A stretch of 64,000 nucleotides of DNA from Bradyrhizobium glycinis (GTDB lineage: Bacteria; Pseudomonadota; Alphaproteobacteria; Rhizobiales; Xanthobacteraceae), in the NCBI RefSeq assembly GCF_016031655.1, contig NZ_JACCHQ010000025.1, positions 62,001 through 126,000 on the forward strand, written 5' to 3'. A program made the position numbers and the translations under genes. Positions 8,679-17,637 of this stretch are shown in pieces; position 1 is the first letter of the stretch; each line of letters starts with the position of its first letter. The notes below the pieces were generated by a model that searched no databases, was not told where the DNA came from, and saw only the letters and a program-made list of their open reading frames with translations.

Positions 8679-8871
8679 CCCATCCTCCCGAGGTCGGGAC
8701 ATTCCAGGCTTGAACAAATCACGAACGATGCGTCCCGGTCAATTTGCGAAAGCGCCGCAGCGCATCACGTCTTGCCCAGCAGTTTGTGATTTTCCCTTCG
8801 TCCCCTCGCGACTATGTTCCGCTTTCCGTCTAGAACGCAACTCGACAAAAATATTGGTGGGGGTGATTCGA

Positions 8872-9351
8872 ATGAACCTTGTCGTCAAAGCCTGCTCGGC
8901 TGCCGCGCTGTTGCTCACGGCGCTGGCGCCGGCCGCTCAAGCCGATGACTACCAGCTCAGCCACAACCAGCGGATTTCGTGCAGCCGCGGCCTCGCCCCG
9001 GGCAAGCTGAACACGGCGACCTGCAAGTCCTACACCTATCTCTTCAACACCAAGACCTCGGAATATTTCCGCTGCCAGGTCTCGCTGGCGCTGACCCGCG
9101 ACAACAAGGAAGTCATCAACGTCCAGACCGACGGCGGCTGCACCAAGAAGCCGCGCATTTTCGAGACCGACGGCAAGTACGATTTCGACGCCACCGAGAC
9201 CGAGCCGCCGAACACCAATTCGTTCTTCGGCCCCGGCGGCTATTCGGTCTGGGCCGCCGACGTCGGCGCGCAGAAGGTGCGCGGCTGCATCATCATCTCC
9301 TCCGGCCTCGGCTCCGATATCTCCAAATGCCTGGACATGACGTTCCAGTAG
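8872..9351 (+). CDS. Secreted cysteine-containing protein of unknown function
   Basis: A 159-residue protein with signal peptide (MNLVVKACSAAALLLTALAPAAQA). The mature part has six cysteines (CSRG, TCKS, RCQV, GCTKK, GCIII, KCLDM), probably forming disulfides in the periplasm. The start at 8872 is preceded by a GGTGGGGGTGATTCG purine-rich site. The frame is open much further upstream but without coding texture. It precedes the TRAP transporter genes by 178 bases; a functional link is not shown. Confidence 0.6.
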   Translation: MNLVVKACSAAALLLTALAPAAQADDYQLSHNQRISCSRGLAPGKLNTATCKSYTYLFNTKTSEYFRCQVSLALTRDNKEVINVQTDGGCTKKPRIFETDGKYDFDATETEPPNTNSFFGPGGYSVWAADVGAQKVRGCIIISSGLGSDISKCLDMTFQ

Positions 9352-9529
9352 AAATTTGCGCGACGAGGCGCGCTCCACGGCTAGGCTGCGCTACCTCGCC
9401 GCACCATCCCGGTTCCAAAAACACCAGCGGGAACGACCCTTTGCCGCAGTCCTGTTGTGCCTTTTGGATGGGTTGACCCGCATCCCTCCTCCGGCCAATT
9501 TCGCCGCCGGTTTGGGGAGAACAACAACC

Positions 9530-10477
9530 ATGAAACGGACCATTTTCGGCGCGGCCGCGGCCCTGGCCCTGGCCGCGTCGGCACCTTGCGCCCAGGCGCA
9601 ATCCTTCATCAACGTGCTGACCGGCGGAACCTCGGGCGTCTACTATCCGCTCGGCGTCGCCATCGGGAAGATCTACGGCGACAAGATTCCGAACGTGAAG
9701 ACTCAGGTGCAGGCCACCAAGGCGTCGGTCGAGAACCTGATCCTGTTGCAGCAGGGCCGCGGCGAGCTGGCGTTCACGCTGGGCGATTCGCTGAAAGCCG
9801 CCTGGGACGGCGAGGAGGAAGCGGGTTTCAAGACCAAGCTCGACAAGCTCCGCACCATCGGCGCGATCTATCCGAACTACATCCAGATCGTCGCGACCGC
9901 CGACAGCGGCATCAAGACGCTCGCCGATCTCAAGGGCAAGAGCCTGTCGGTCGGTGCGCCGAAGTCGGGCACCGAGCTGAACTCCCGCGCGATCCTGGCC
10001 GCTGCCGGCATGAGCTACAAGGATCTCGGCAAGGTCGAATATCTGCCCTTTGCCGAATCCGTCGATCTCATGAAGAACCGGCAGCTCAACGCCACGCTGC
10101 AATCGGCCGGGCTCGGCGTCGCCTCGCTCAAGGACCTCTCGACCTCGAGCCCGATCACCGTGGTGTCGGTGCCGAAGGAGACGGTCGACAAGATCGGCCC
10201 GCCCTTCGTCGCGGCGACCATTCCGGCCAACACCTATACCGGCCAGGACAAGGACGTGCCGACCGCGGCCGTGATCAATTATCTGGTCACCAGCTCCGCC
10301 GTGTCGGACGATCTCGCCTATCAGATGACCAAGCTGGTCTATGAATCGCTGCCCGAGCTCGTCAATGCGCACGCGGCCGGCAAGGAGATCAAGCTCGAGA
10401 CCGCCGCCATCGGCAGCCCGGTCCCGCTGCACCCCGGCGCGATCCGCTATTACAAGGAAAAAGGGCTGATCAAGTAG
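9530..10477 (+). CDS. TAXI-family TRAP transporter solute-binding protein
   Basis: A 315-residue periplasmic binding protein. A signal peptide (MKRTIFGAAAALALAASAPCAQAQ) is followed by NVLTGGTSGVYYPLGVAIGKIY, the classical beginning of the TAXI (TRAP-associated extracytoplasmic immunogenic) family. The later GELAFTLGDSL and LKGKSLSVGAPKSGTELNSR segments also fit. It should capture a small organic ligand, often a dicarboxylate or amino acid, and hand it to the permease encoded next. The permease follows after a palindromic repeat; the pair is a typical TAXI-TRAP arrangement. Confidence 0.9.
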   Translation: MKRTIFGAAAALALAASAPCAQAQSFINVLTGGTSGVYYPLGVAIGKIYGDKIPNVKTQVQATKASVENLILLQQGRGELAFTLGDSLKAAWDGEEEAGFKTKLDKLRTIGAIYPNYIQIVATADSGIKTLADLKGKSLSVGAPKSGTELNSRAILAAAGMSYKDLGKVEYLPFAESVDLMKNRQLNATLQSAGLGVASLKDLSTSSPITVVSVPKETVDKIGPPFVAATIPANTYTGQDKDVPTAAVINYLVTSSAVSDDLAYQMTKLVYESLPELVNAHAAGKEIKLETAAIGSPVPLHPGAIRYYKEKGLIK

Positions 10478-10487
10478 TACAGGTGTC

Positions 10488-10563
10488 ATGGCCGGGCTTG
10501 ACCCGGCCATCCATCTTCCAAGACTCATCTTCGATGGATGCCCGGGTCAAGCCCGGGCATGAC
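10488..10563. repeat. Palindromic intergenic repeat, GCCGGGCTTGACCCGGC-type
   Basis: Composite hairpin: CATGGCCGGGCTTGACCCGG... on the left pairs with ...CCGGGTCAAGCCCGGGCATG on the right, with CCATC / GATGG inside. Related copies at 20901-20985 and 28545-28647. Here it sits between the binding protein and permease genes of a TRAP operon and could stabilise or attenuate the transcript. Confidence 0.85.
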
Positions 10564-10587
10564 GATTTCAGGGCGCGGGGAATATCG

Positions 10588-12696
10588 ATGTCGCAGGCAG
10601 AGGCCACCGAGGCCCCTATCAAGGTGGAGTTCGACAATTTCGAGCACGGCTTTCCGGAAGGCTTCGGCCCGGGCTGGTGGGGCCAGCTCGCCTACTGGAT
10701 TGGCATCGCGTTCGCGACCTTCCAGCTCTACGTCGCCGCCTTTAACTATCTGCCGAGCCAGGTGGTGCGCGGCGTCCATGTCGGCTTCCTGCTGCTGCTG
10801 ACCTTCGGCCTGATCGCCAACTTCACCGCGAAGAGCAATTTAGGCCGTGCGCTGGGCTGGGTGATCGGCGCCGCCGGCTTCTTCTGTGGGCTCTACCAAT
10901 GGATCTTCTACGCCGACCTGATCGCGCGCGACGGCGATCCGACCAGGCTCGATCTCGCCGTGGGCACCCTGCTCGCGGTGCTGATCTTCGAGGGCACGCG
11001 GCGGCTGATGGGCGCGGCATTGCCGCTGATGTGCGGCGCGTGTCTCCTCTATTGGTTCTTTGGGCAGTACCTGCCGTCGCCGCTCAACCATCGCGGCTAT
11101 GATTTCGACCAGATCGTCACGCATCTGTCGTTCGGCACCGAAGGCTTTTACGGCGTGCCGATCTACGTCTCGGCGACCTACATCTTCCTGTTCATCCTGT
11201 TCGGCTCGTTCCTGGAGCGCGCCGGCATGATCCAGCTGTTCACCGACGTCTCGCTCGGCCTGTTCGGCCGCACCCGCGGCGGCCCAGCCAAGGTCGCGGT
11301 GTTCGCCTCGGGCATGATGGGCACGATCTCCGGCTCGGGCGTCGCCAACGTCGTCACCGTCGGCCAGTTCACGATTCCCTTGATGATCAAGTTCGGCTAC
11401 CGCCGCGCCTTCGCGGCCGGCGTCGAGGCCACGGCCTCGATGGGCGGCCAGATCATGCCGCCGGTGATGGGCGCAGTCGCCTTCATCATGGCCGAGACGC
11501 TCGGCGTGCAATATTCGGAGATCGTCAAGGCAGCCGCTATCCCTGCGATCCTCTATTTCGCCTCCGCGTTCTGGATGGTGCATCTAGAAGCCGGCAAGCA
11601 CGGCCTCGTCGGCATGAAGCGTTCGGAGATTCCGAGCGCCTGGAAGGCGCTGGTGACGCGCTGGTACCTTGTGCTGCCGCTCGCAGCTTTGGTCTACATG
11701 TTGTTCGAGGGCTTCACGCCGCTCTATGCCGGCAGCATGGGTCTTGCGCTGACAGTGACCCTGATCCTCGGCACCGCCATCACGACGGGCGCCTCCTCGA
11801 ACGTGATCCGCACTATCTTCTGGGTCGGGCTCGCGCTCGTCGTCGCGGCGCTGTCGCGCGACGGCCTCCAGATCGTGCCGGTCGCGACCGTCGTGGTCGG
11901 CCTGATCGTGATCACGGCGTTCGTGCGCGGCGGCTTTACGGCGTTGCGCGCCTGCCGCGACGCGCTGGCCGAGAGCGCGAAATCCGCCATCACCGTCGGC
12001 ATGGCCTGCGCCATCGTCGGCGTCATCATCGGCATGATGTCGCAGACCGGCGTCGGCACCATCTTCGGCGGCTGGGTGATCGGTCTCGGCGAGAAGAGCC
12101 TGTTCCTGGCGCTGGTCATGACCATGCTGCTGTCGATCCTGCTCGGCACCGGCATCCCGACCATCCCGACCTACATCATCACCGCCGCGCTCGCTGCTCC
12201 CGCGCTGGCCAAGTTAGGGGTGCCCTTGATCGCGAGCCACATGTTCGCGTTCTATTACGGCATCATGGCCGACCTCTCGCCGCCGGTGGCGCTGGCCGCG
12301 CTCGCGGCCGCACCGATCGCCAAGGAGAACCCGGACAAGATTGGCTGGGAGGCGATGCGCATCGCGCTCGCCGGCTACGTCATTCCCTTCATCTTCGTCT
12401 ATTCGCCGGCCCTGATGCTGCAGGGCGGCGATCCCATGGCGGCCAAGCTCGGCTTCTACGGCGCCGTGGCGTTGGCGAGCTTGAAGGCGCTGGTGGCGAT
12501 CGGCCTGTTCGGCATGGTCGCGATCGGCTTCCTGTTCACGCGGCTGACGCTGATCGAGCGCCTGGTTGCGCTCGGCGCCGCGTTCTGCCTGCTCGGCGAA
12601 TTCCCGTTCAGCGACACCGCGGGCTTCGTGCTCGCCGCCGCGCTCGTGCTGTGGCAGTGGCGGCAGCGTCCGTCGGCGCCGGTCGAGGCGGTGTGA
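10588..12696 (+). CDS. TRAP transporter fused permease (DctQM type)
   Basis: A 702-residue inner-membrane protein with about 16-18 hydrophobic segments. The first ~200 residues correspond to the small DctQ-like subunit, and the rest to the large DctM subunit. Strong DctM signatures are visible: ISGSGVANVVTVGQFTIPLM, ATASMGGQIMPPVMGAVAFI and LGTGIPTIPTYIITAALAAP. The protein uses an ion gradient to import the ligand delivered by the TAXI protein. The start at 10588 follows the intergenic repeat; the frame is open to 10483, but that part lies inside the repeat. The next gene overlaps its stop by four bases. Confidence 0.92.
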   Translation: MSQAEATEAPIKVEFDNFEHGFPEGFGPGWWGQLAYWIGIAFATFQLYVAAFNYLPSQVVRGVHVGFLLLLTFGLIANFTAKSNLGRALGWVIGAAGFFCGLYQWIFYADLIARDGDPTRLDLAVGTLLAVLIFEGTRRLMGAALPLMCGACLLYWFFGQYLPSPLNHRGYDFDQIVTHLSFGTEGFYGVPIYVSATYIFLFILFGSFLERAGMIQLFTDVSLGLFGRTRGGPAKVAVFASGMMGTISGSGVANVVTVGQFTIPLMIKFGYRRAFAAGVEATASMGGQIMPPVMGAVAFIMAETLGVQYSEIVKAAAIPAILYFASAFWMVHLEAGKHGLVGMKRSEIPSAWKALVTRWYLVLPLAALVYMLFEGFTPLYAGSMGLALTVTLILGTAITTGASSNVIRTIFWVGLALVVAALSRDGLQIVPVATVVVGLIVITAFVRGGFTALRACRDALAESAKSAITVGMACAIVGVIIGMMSQTGVGTIFGGWVIGLGEKSLFLALVMTMLLSILLGTGIPTIPTYIITAALAAPALAKLGVPLIASHMFAFYYGIMADLSPPVALAALAAAPIAKENPDKIGWEAMRIALAGYVIPFIFVYSPALMLQGGDPMAAKLGFYGAVALASLKALVAIGLFGMVAIGFLFTRLTLIERLVALGAAFCLLGEFPFSDTAGFVLAAALVLWQWRQRPSAPVEAV

Positions 12697-13076
12697 GTCT
12701 CTGTCTTGCGACAGCCGGCGGCGTGAAGGCACTCGCCCTCTCAGCCTTCACGCTTGCATGGACGCATTCGATCGCGAAGGTCGAATGGCAGGAAGACTGG
12801 CGCCTCACGCCCGCCGGCCTCGAGCTGGTGCAGGCCCGCGTCAAGGGTACCGGCCCCGGATTGGAGCCGCCGGCCGAGGCGCGGCTGGTCGACGGCTGGT
12901 TTCAATGGCGGCCGCAGCGGGCGCCGATACCGGAATTGGTGCTCGGCAATTCCGGCGCGGCCGGGGAATGGCGGCTGTGCCATGAGGGAAAGTGCCGGAC
13001 ATTGTCCGAGATTGCCGGGCATCCCATTGGTGCTAACGTCACCAGGATGAGCGTCTGCGAAGAACAAGAGAAATAA
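12693..13076 (+). CDS. DUF1850 protein, TRAP-associated
   Basis: A 127-residue protein. The GTG start overlaps the permease stop as GTGTGA, a clear sign of translational coupling. DUF1850 proteins are typically encoded beside TAXI-TRAP permeases. Residues about 8-24 are hydrophobic and may act as a signal or anchor. The domain features S-I-x-K-V-x-W-x-E-D-W and the L-V-D-G-W-F-Q-W segment fit the family, as does the C-H-E-G-K-C pair near the end. Role unknown, presumably an accessory to the transporter. Confidence 0.75.
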   Translation: MSLCLATAGGVKALALSAFTLAWTHSIAKVEWQEDWRLTPAGLELVQARVKGTGPGLEPPAEARLVDGWFQWRPQRAPIPELVLGNSGAAGEWRLCHEGKCRTLSEIAGHPIGANVTRMSVCEEQEK

Positions 13077-13087
13077 GGGAGATCACG

Positions 13088-13894
13088 ATGGATCGGCTCA
13101 AGGGCAAGGTCGCGATGGTGGTGGGGGCCGGCTCAATCGGACCCGGCTGGGGCAACGGCAAGGCGACGGCAGTAACCTTTGCGCGCGAGGGCGCGCAGGT
13201 GTTCTGCGTCGATCGCAATGGCGCCGCGGCCGAGGAGAGCGCAGGGATCATCAGCGGCGAGGGCGGCAAGGCGATTGCATTTACGGCCGACGTGTCGCGC
13301 GCGACCGAGATCGAGGCGATGGTCGCGGCGTGCCTGAAGGCCTATGGCCGCATCGATGTGCTCGACAACAATGTCGGCATCGCCGAGATGGGCAGCGTGG
13401 TGGAGGTGAGCGAGGAAAGTTGGGACCGCGTCTTTAGCGTCAACCTCAAGAGCGCCTATCTCGCCATGAAGCACGTGATCCCGATCATGGTGAAGCAGGG
13501 CGGCGGCTCGATCATCAACATCTCCTCGATCGCCTCGATCCGCCACATGGGCATCTCCTACGTCACCTACGGCACCTCGAAGGCGGCGATGAACCAGATG
13601 ACGCGCACCACCGCGATTGAGTTCGCGCGCCATCATGTCCGGGTCAACGCGATCCTGCCCGGCCTGATGAAGACGCCGATGGTCGAGCACTCCGCCGGCC
13701 TCGCCGCCAGCTATGCCAAGGGGGATGTCGAGGCGATGTGGCGCGCGCGCGACGCGCAGGTGCCGATGGGCCACATGGGTGATGCATGGGACGTTGCCAA
13801 CGCGGCGCTGTTCCTGGCCTCGGACGAGTCGAAATACGTGACGGGCATCGAGCTCGTCGTCGACGGCGGGATCACGTGCAAGGCGGGGGCTTGA
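13088..13894 (+). CDS. SDR-family oxidoreductase
   Basis: A 268-residue short-chain dehydrogenase/reductase. The Rossmann motif is VVGAGSIGPGWG (residues 11-22), slightly unlike the common TGxxxGIG. The catalytic Y161-x3-K165 pair (YGTSK) and the preceding NISSIAS serine segment are intact. The C-terminal YVTGIELVVDGG segment is standard. It lies 11 bases behind the DUF1850 gene, so it is probably in the TRAP transcript and may act on the imported compound; that is inference. Confidence 0.88.
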   Translation: MDRLKGKVAMVVGAGSIGPGWGNGKATAVTFAREGAQVFCVDRNGAAAEESAGIISGEGGKAIAFTADVSRATEIEAMVAACLKAYGRIDVLDNNVGIAEMGSVVEVSEESWDRVFSVNLKSAYLAMKHVIPIMVKQGGGSIINISSIASIRHMGISYVTYGTSKAAMNQMTRTTAIEFARHHVRVNAILPGLMKTPMVEHSAGLAASYAKGDVEAMWRARDAQVPMGHMGDAWDVANAALFLASDESKYVTGIELVVDGGITCKAGA

Positions 13895-13917
13895 TCCAGC
13901 TCCAGCTTGTTCCGTCA

Positions 13918-14253
13918 TCACAGCAGGGCGTATTGCGCGCGTTCGCGCCTGGCCAGCAGCGGCAGCGCCTGTTCAGCGATGTAGCTCCTGAAATGCGCGC
14001 TCTCCTGGTGCGCCTTGAAGGCGGCTTCGTCGCGGAACAACTCGTAGAACAGGAACTGAGCCGGATTGTCCTTGGCGCGCGAGATCAGGAACAGCTTGAC
14101 GCCTGGCTCGCGCTGCGCCTGCGGCAGGAAGCGGCGCAGGATTTCGGCAACGCGGTCGGCCTCTTCGGCCTTTGCTTCCCATTGCGCCACGACGAGAAGT
14201 CCGCTGCCGGTGACCTGATGGATGGCGTGTTGGTTCGTTGCCGGTTCGTTCAT
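13918..14253 (-). CDS. Antibiotic biosynthesis monooxygenase (ABM) domain protein, putative quinol monooxygenase
   Basis: A 111-residue protein with one ABM domain (dimeric alpha+beta barrel fold). Typical features are LLVVAQWEAKAEEADRVAEIL, then PGVKLFLISRAKDNPAQFLFYELF, then a helix with FRDEAAFKAHQESAHF, as in YgiN-like quinol monooxygenases. The start at 14253 has a strong site (AAAGGAGCTC). Longer frames extend upstream but lack coding texture. It converges on the SDR gene. Substrate unknown. Confidence 0.8.
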   Translation of the reverse strand: MNEPATNQHAIHQVTGSGLLVVAQWEAKAEEADRVAEILRRFLPQAQREPGVKLFLISRAKDNPAQFLFYELFRDEAAFKAHQESAHFRSYIAEQALPLLARRERAQYALL

Positions 14254-14547
14254 GATGGAGCTCCTTTGGGACGAGAACCATGCGACCGGTAGCGAAGTCT
14301 CGGGTGAAGATGGTTCGATGATGATCGAAGTGCGGATGTTGCGGGAGCGGAGACTGACGTACACTCCAGATCCCGCGAGCGACCGCGACGCTGTCGTCTC
14401 GAACCCATGAAGGCTCGGCGGTTGCAGCTCGGCTTTCATCCCTCGAGACGCTTGCTGCGCCGAGCTCCCCGGGACGACGAAAGCGCCACGCTCGGGGGAG
14501 GCCGCCAACGTCCGCAACCCTCGTTGTTGCATTCGGATCGCTCACAC

Positions 14548-14578
14548 AAAAAAGCCGCCGGTTGAGACCGCGGCGGCT
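14548..14578 (-). terminator. Rho-independent terminator of the small repeat protein gene
   Basis: On the minus strand an AGCCGCCG / CGGCGGCT stem with a 10-base loop is followed directly by six T residues and TGTG. It lies 38 bases behind the stop codon of the gene at 14616-14870. Confidence 0.85.
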
Positions 14579-14615
14579 GTTGTCATTGGCCTCTTTGGCA
14601 ATTGCGAGACGACCG

Positions 14616-14870
14616 TCAGTAGCCACTCTTCGTGCTCGTGCCAGTGGTTTGGCCAGGAGCGTAGCCAGAAGCGCCGGGGTGACCTTTCTTGGAGCCCATG
14701 GCGTGCTTCTTATGTCCCGGAGCGTACCCGGACGCTCCCGGATGGCCCGCCTTGGAGCCCTTGGTTTGCATCTCGTGGCCCGGTGTCTTGCTTGAGACGC
14801 CTTGGGCAAAGACGGCCGGCGCAGTCCCGATGAGGGAGATGGCAGAAAGTGCAATCATCATTTTCTTCAT
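14616..14870 (-). CDS. Small secreted protein with GHPGASGYAPG repeats
   Basis: An 84-residue protein: signal peptide (MKKMMIALSAISLIGTAPAVFAQ), then a basic, Gly/His-rich mature part in which G-S-K-x-G-H-P-G-A-S-G-Y-A-P-G occurs twice, ending in TGTSTKSGY. The mature part has no globular domain and should be disordered. An ATG two codons upstream (14876) is possible, but the AGGAGG site stands seven bases from the ATG at 14870, so that start is preferred. A GGAAC-N16-CGTT promoter lies just upstream, pointing to general-stress control. Function unknown; periplasmic stress protection is a guess. Confidence 0.7.
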   Translation of the reverse strand: MKKMMIALSAISLIGTAPAVFAQGVSSKTPGHEMQTKGSKAGHPGASGYAPGHKKHAMGSKKGHPGASGYAPGQTTGTSTKSGY

Positions 14871-14904
14871 CTTCATTCCTCCTCTTCAAACAACTCCGGT
14901 GATC

Positions 14905-14929
14905 AACGGGTTAAAAACTGTGCCGTTCC
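14905..14929 (-). promoter_or_regulatory. EcfG-type (general stress) promoter
   Basis: On the minus strand GGAAC (14929-14925), a 16-base spacer and CGTT (14908-14905). This matches the consensus of alphaproteobacterial EcfG-controlled promoters. The expected transcription start would lie about 20-25 bases before the start codon at 14870, a plausible leader holding only the AGGAGG site. Confidence 0.75.
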
Positions 14930-15153
14930 ATGAACGTCTGTTCATCAGCTATCATCGCAGGTCCAGCAAATGCTGATATGCGTCGCCGGTCCTTGCCCGC
15001 GTCGGCCTGCCGAGGATAATCCCGTTCAGGACAGCCGAGCTATCCAGGCAAGATCACCACAGCACCAAAAACGACCTGCCCAACGACCGTGCGCAGGCGC
15101 GTTTAGGCCGCCGGCACGACAGGCCGATCCGGCTCCCCATTCCGTCCGAGGGC

Positions 15154-16059
15154 TCAGGTGGACTTGAGCACGCCGTTCATTCCGTTCGGATAGAACCCGC
15201 CTTTGCTGACACCCTGCTTCTCGGTCAAATAGACGATATGCAGCACCTCCTGCGGTGTGCGGCGGAAGGCGATGGCATCGGGCGTTGACGGAACGATATT
15301 GGCTTTGCCGTTCATCCGGATGCCCTGGTCCTTGTCCTGACCACCATCGAGCTGGTCTCGGGCGTCGGAAATGCCGTTAGCCGCATTCCAGGCCTTTTCA
15401 CCCATCAAATAGAGCTGCGAGCGCGCCATCCCCATATGGTACGCCTCGACGGCCAGGATGCCCGCCGCAGCCTCGACGAACTCCTTGCTCTTGATCAGCG
15501 GCGCTGCCCCCGCATAGGCGGTCACGCCCACGTCCTCAAACAGCATGCCGCCGAGCAAGACACTCATATCGTCGGCAAACGGATCGAAGTCGGCAGGGAG
15601 ACCGGCTGCCTGCGCGGCTGCCTTGAAACCCGCGTCGAAATCGATTGCCGGCCGCGACACCGCCGCCCTGCCCAGCGTCTTGCGATAGAAACGCACATGG
15701 GCAAGCTCGTTTTCGGCCAGCTCCTCGACAAACTCGCGGATTTCCTTCCTGTCGAATTTGGCTTCGTGTCCGCCAGCGACCCTCGCGGCGTCGGGTCCAG
15801 CGTCGGAATCGTCGACCCCCTTGCCGGTCGTGGCCCGCAGATAGAACTCGGCTTCCATGTATTCCAGATTCAACGCGAACTGAAAGATGTCCTCATCCTT
15901 CACTTCGCCGGCATGTATTCCCACGCCAGTGGTTTCTTGGCGCTTCTGTTGCGCTTTGTGCTGCGCATAGGCAGTGGGGATCAACAGACCGCTCAGGCCC
16001 AGGACCGATAAACCGGCAACGGATTGCCGTCGGGAGATACGAAATCGCTCCACGTTCAT
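15154..16059 (-). CDS. Ferritin-like domain protein, desiccation-related type, exported
   Basis: A 301-residue protein. The N-terminus has a twin-arginine-like signal (ISRRQSVAGLSVLGLSGLLIPTAYA), so export by Tat is likely. The mature part has a ferritin-like four-helix pattern: FQFALNLEYMEAEFYLRA (E-Y-x-E-A-E-F-Y), then EELAENELAHVRFYR (E-x2-H), and FEDVGVTAY and AVEAYHMGMARS. These Glu/His pairs would form a di-iron-like site. The group includes the plant desiccation-related PCC13-62 proteins. The start has a strong AGGAGG site. A candidate stress promoter lies upstream at 16161-16184. Confidence 0.8.
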   Translation of the reverse strand: MNVERFRISRRQSVAGLSVLGLSGLLIPTAYAQHKAQQKRQETTGVGIHAGEVKDEDIFQFALNLEYMEAEFYLRATTGKGVDDSDAGPDAARVAGGHEAKFDRKEIREFVEELAENELAHVRFYRKTLGRAAVSRPAIDFDAGFKAAAQAAGLPADFDPFADDMSVLLGGMLFEDVGVTAYAGAAPLIKSKEFVEAAAGILAVEAYHMGMARSQLYLMGEKAWNAANGISDARDQLDGGQDKDQGIRMNGKANIVPSTPDAIAFRRTPQEVLHIVYLTEKQGVSKGGFYPNGMNGVLKST

Positions 16060-16389
16060 GGCAAACCTCCTCTTCGTGGCGATTGTGACGCGTCTTACAA
16101 GAGCAGCAGATCGCCTGCCCATTTTCGCCCGCTTCGCGCTGGCGCGTCGAATGCATGACAAACGCGGGAGCTCGCGTCCGTTCCTACCAAGGCTCTCACT
16201 CAAAGAGCAGAAACTCCTATGTTCGCAATCGCGCTGACGACAGTTCGTATTGCGCCTGCTGACGCTTGCCACCAAGGGAGCGCCCGGCCACACAGCGCTT
16301 CCGCGTTGCACCAGAGATTACCAGCCCCGGGGCGACGCAGTGTCTGACGGGTTTGATTTCCTGCGCGAATTTCGCTACCGCCTTTTCCC
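16060..16389. other. Intergenic region between the divergent ferritin-like gene and glcE
   Basis: About 330 bases without a convincing gene. It holds the ribosome-binding site of the ferritin-like gene and a GGAAC...CGTT candidate promoter. No FAD-domain coding sequence (glcD) is found here on either strand, and no clear ribosome-binding site precedes the GTG of glcE. Confidence 0.5.
16161..16184 (-). promoter_or_regulatory. Candidate EcfG-type promoter, one base short in the spacer
   Basis: On the minus strand GGAAC (16184-16180), 15 bases, then CGTT (16164-16161), or counted differently N16-GTT. The elements are exact but the spacer is at the lower limit. It lies about 100 bases before the start of the ferritin-like gene. 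Confidence 0.45.
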
Positions 16390-17637
16390 GTGGATACGCT
16401 CAAAGTCAGAGACGCCAAAGACGTCGAAGAGGTGGTGCGCGCGGCGATCGCGAGCGAGCAGCCGCTCGAGATCATCGGCCATGGCTCTAAGCGCGGCATC
16501 GGCCACGCGATGGCGACCAACGCCGTGCTCGACGTTTCCGCGCTTAGTGCCGTCACCGCCTACGAGCCCAATGAGCTGATCATCACGCTCCAGGCCGGCG
16601 CGCCGCTGGCCGACGTGCTGGCGCTGATCGACGCCAAGAACCAGCAATTCGCCTTCGAGCCGATCAACACCGCTCCGCTGCTCGGCACGCCGGCAACAGG
16701 CACCATCGGCGGCATGATCGCGGCCGGGCTCGCCGGGCCGCGGCGGATCCGGGCGGGCGGGGCGCGCGACCATCTGCTCGGCGCGCATGCGGTTTCGGGT
16801 TTCGGCGACAGCTTCAAGACCGGCGGCAAGGTGGTGAAGAATGTCACCGGCTATGACCTCTGCAAGCTGCTGGCGGGGTCCTGGGGCACGCTGTCGGTGA
16901 TGACCGAGGTGACACTCAAGGTGATGCCCAAGCCCGAGGCCGAGCGGACGCTGTTGCTGCGCGGGCTCGACGATGCCACGGCCAACAAGGCCATGACCGC
17001 GGCGCTGGGCTCGCCCTTCGACGTCTCCGCCGCCGCGCATCTGCCGAAATCCGCGTTCCGGGCCGGGACCGAGGGGCTGGACGACATTGCGGGCCAGGGG
17101 GAGGGTAAGGCCGAGGCGCTGACGGTGCTGCGGCTCGAGGGCATCACCGCGTCCGCCGCGCACCGCGCCGGCTCGCTGCGCGACCTGCTGGCGCCGTTTG
17201 GAACCGCGACGCTGATCGAGGACGTGGCATCCGCGGCACTGTGGACCGCGATCCGCGACGTGCTGCCGTTCGCGGCGAGCGGCGCGCTCGGCGCCTGGCC
17301 GGTCTGGCGGATCGTCTGCCCGCCGGCCTCGGGCGCTGCGCTGGGCACGCAGCTGGCGCGCGAGACCGGCGGCGAGTTGATCTATGATTGGGGAGGCGGC
17401 CTGATCTGGGCGGCGCTGCCGCCGAAGCCGGACGCGCATGCCCCGGCCGTGCGTGCCCGCGCGAACGCGGTCGGCGGGCATGCCACGCTGATCCGGGCGG
17501 GCGAGGATGTCAGGCGCGAGGTCGACGTGTTCCATCCGCAGGCGCCGGGCATTGCCGCGTTGAGCGAGCGGGTGCGCGCCAGCTTCGATCCGAAGACCAT
17601 TCTCAACCGGGGGCGGCTCACGCGGAGCGCTGGCTGA
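16390..17637 (+). CDS. glcE: Glycolate oxidase subunit GlcE
   Basis: A 415-residue FAD-binding (PCMH-type) protein. The N-terminal half carries the FAD domain: EIIGHGSKRGIG, then LGTPATGTIGGMIAAGLAGPRR, then KTGGKVVKNVTGYDLCKLLAGSWGTL, all typical of GlcE. With GlcD and GlcF it forms the membrane-linked glycolate dehydrogenase that turns glycolate into glyoxylate. The start is a GTG with no good ribosome-binding site, so the true start could differ by a few codons. glcF begins directly after its stop. glcD is not found upstream in this window. Confidence 0.9.
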   Translation: MDTLKVRDAKDVEEVVRAAIASEQPLEIIGHGSKRGIGHAMATNAVLDVSALSAVTAYEPNELIITLQAGAPLADVLALIDAKNQQFAFEPINTAPLLGTPATGTIGGMIAAGLAGPRRIRAGGARDHLLGAHAVSGFGDSFKTGGKVVKNVTGYDLCKLLAGSWGTLSVMTEVTLKVMPKPEAERTLLLRGLDDATANKAMTAALGSPFDVSAAAHLPKSAFRAGTEGLDDIAGQGEGKAEALTVLRLEGITASAAHRAGSLRDLLAPFGTATLIEDVASAALWTAIRDVLPFAASGALGAWPVWRIVCPPASGAALGTQLARETGGELIYDWGGGLIWAALPPKPDAHAPAVRARANAVGGHATLIRAGEDVRREVDVFHPQAPGIAALSERVRASFDPKTILNRGRLTRSAG

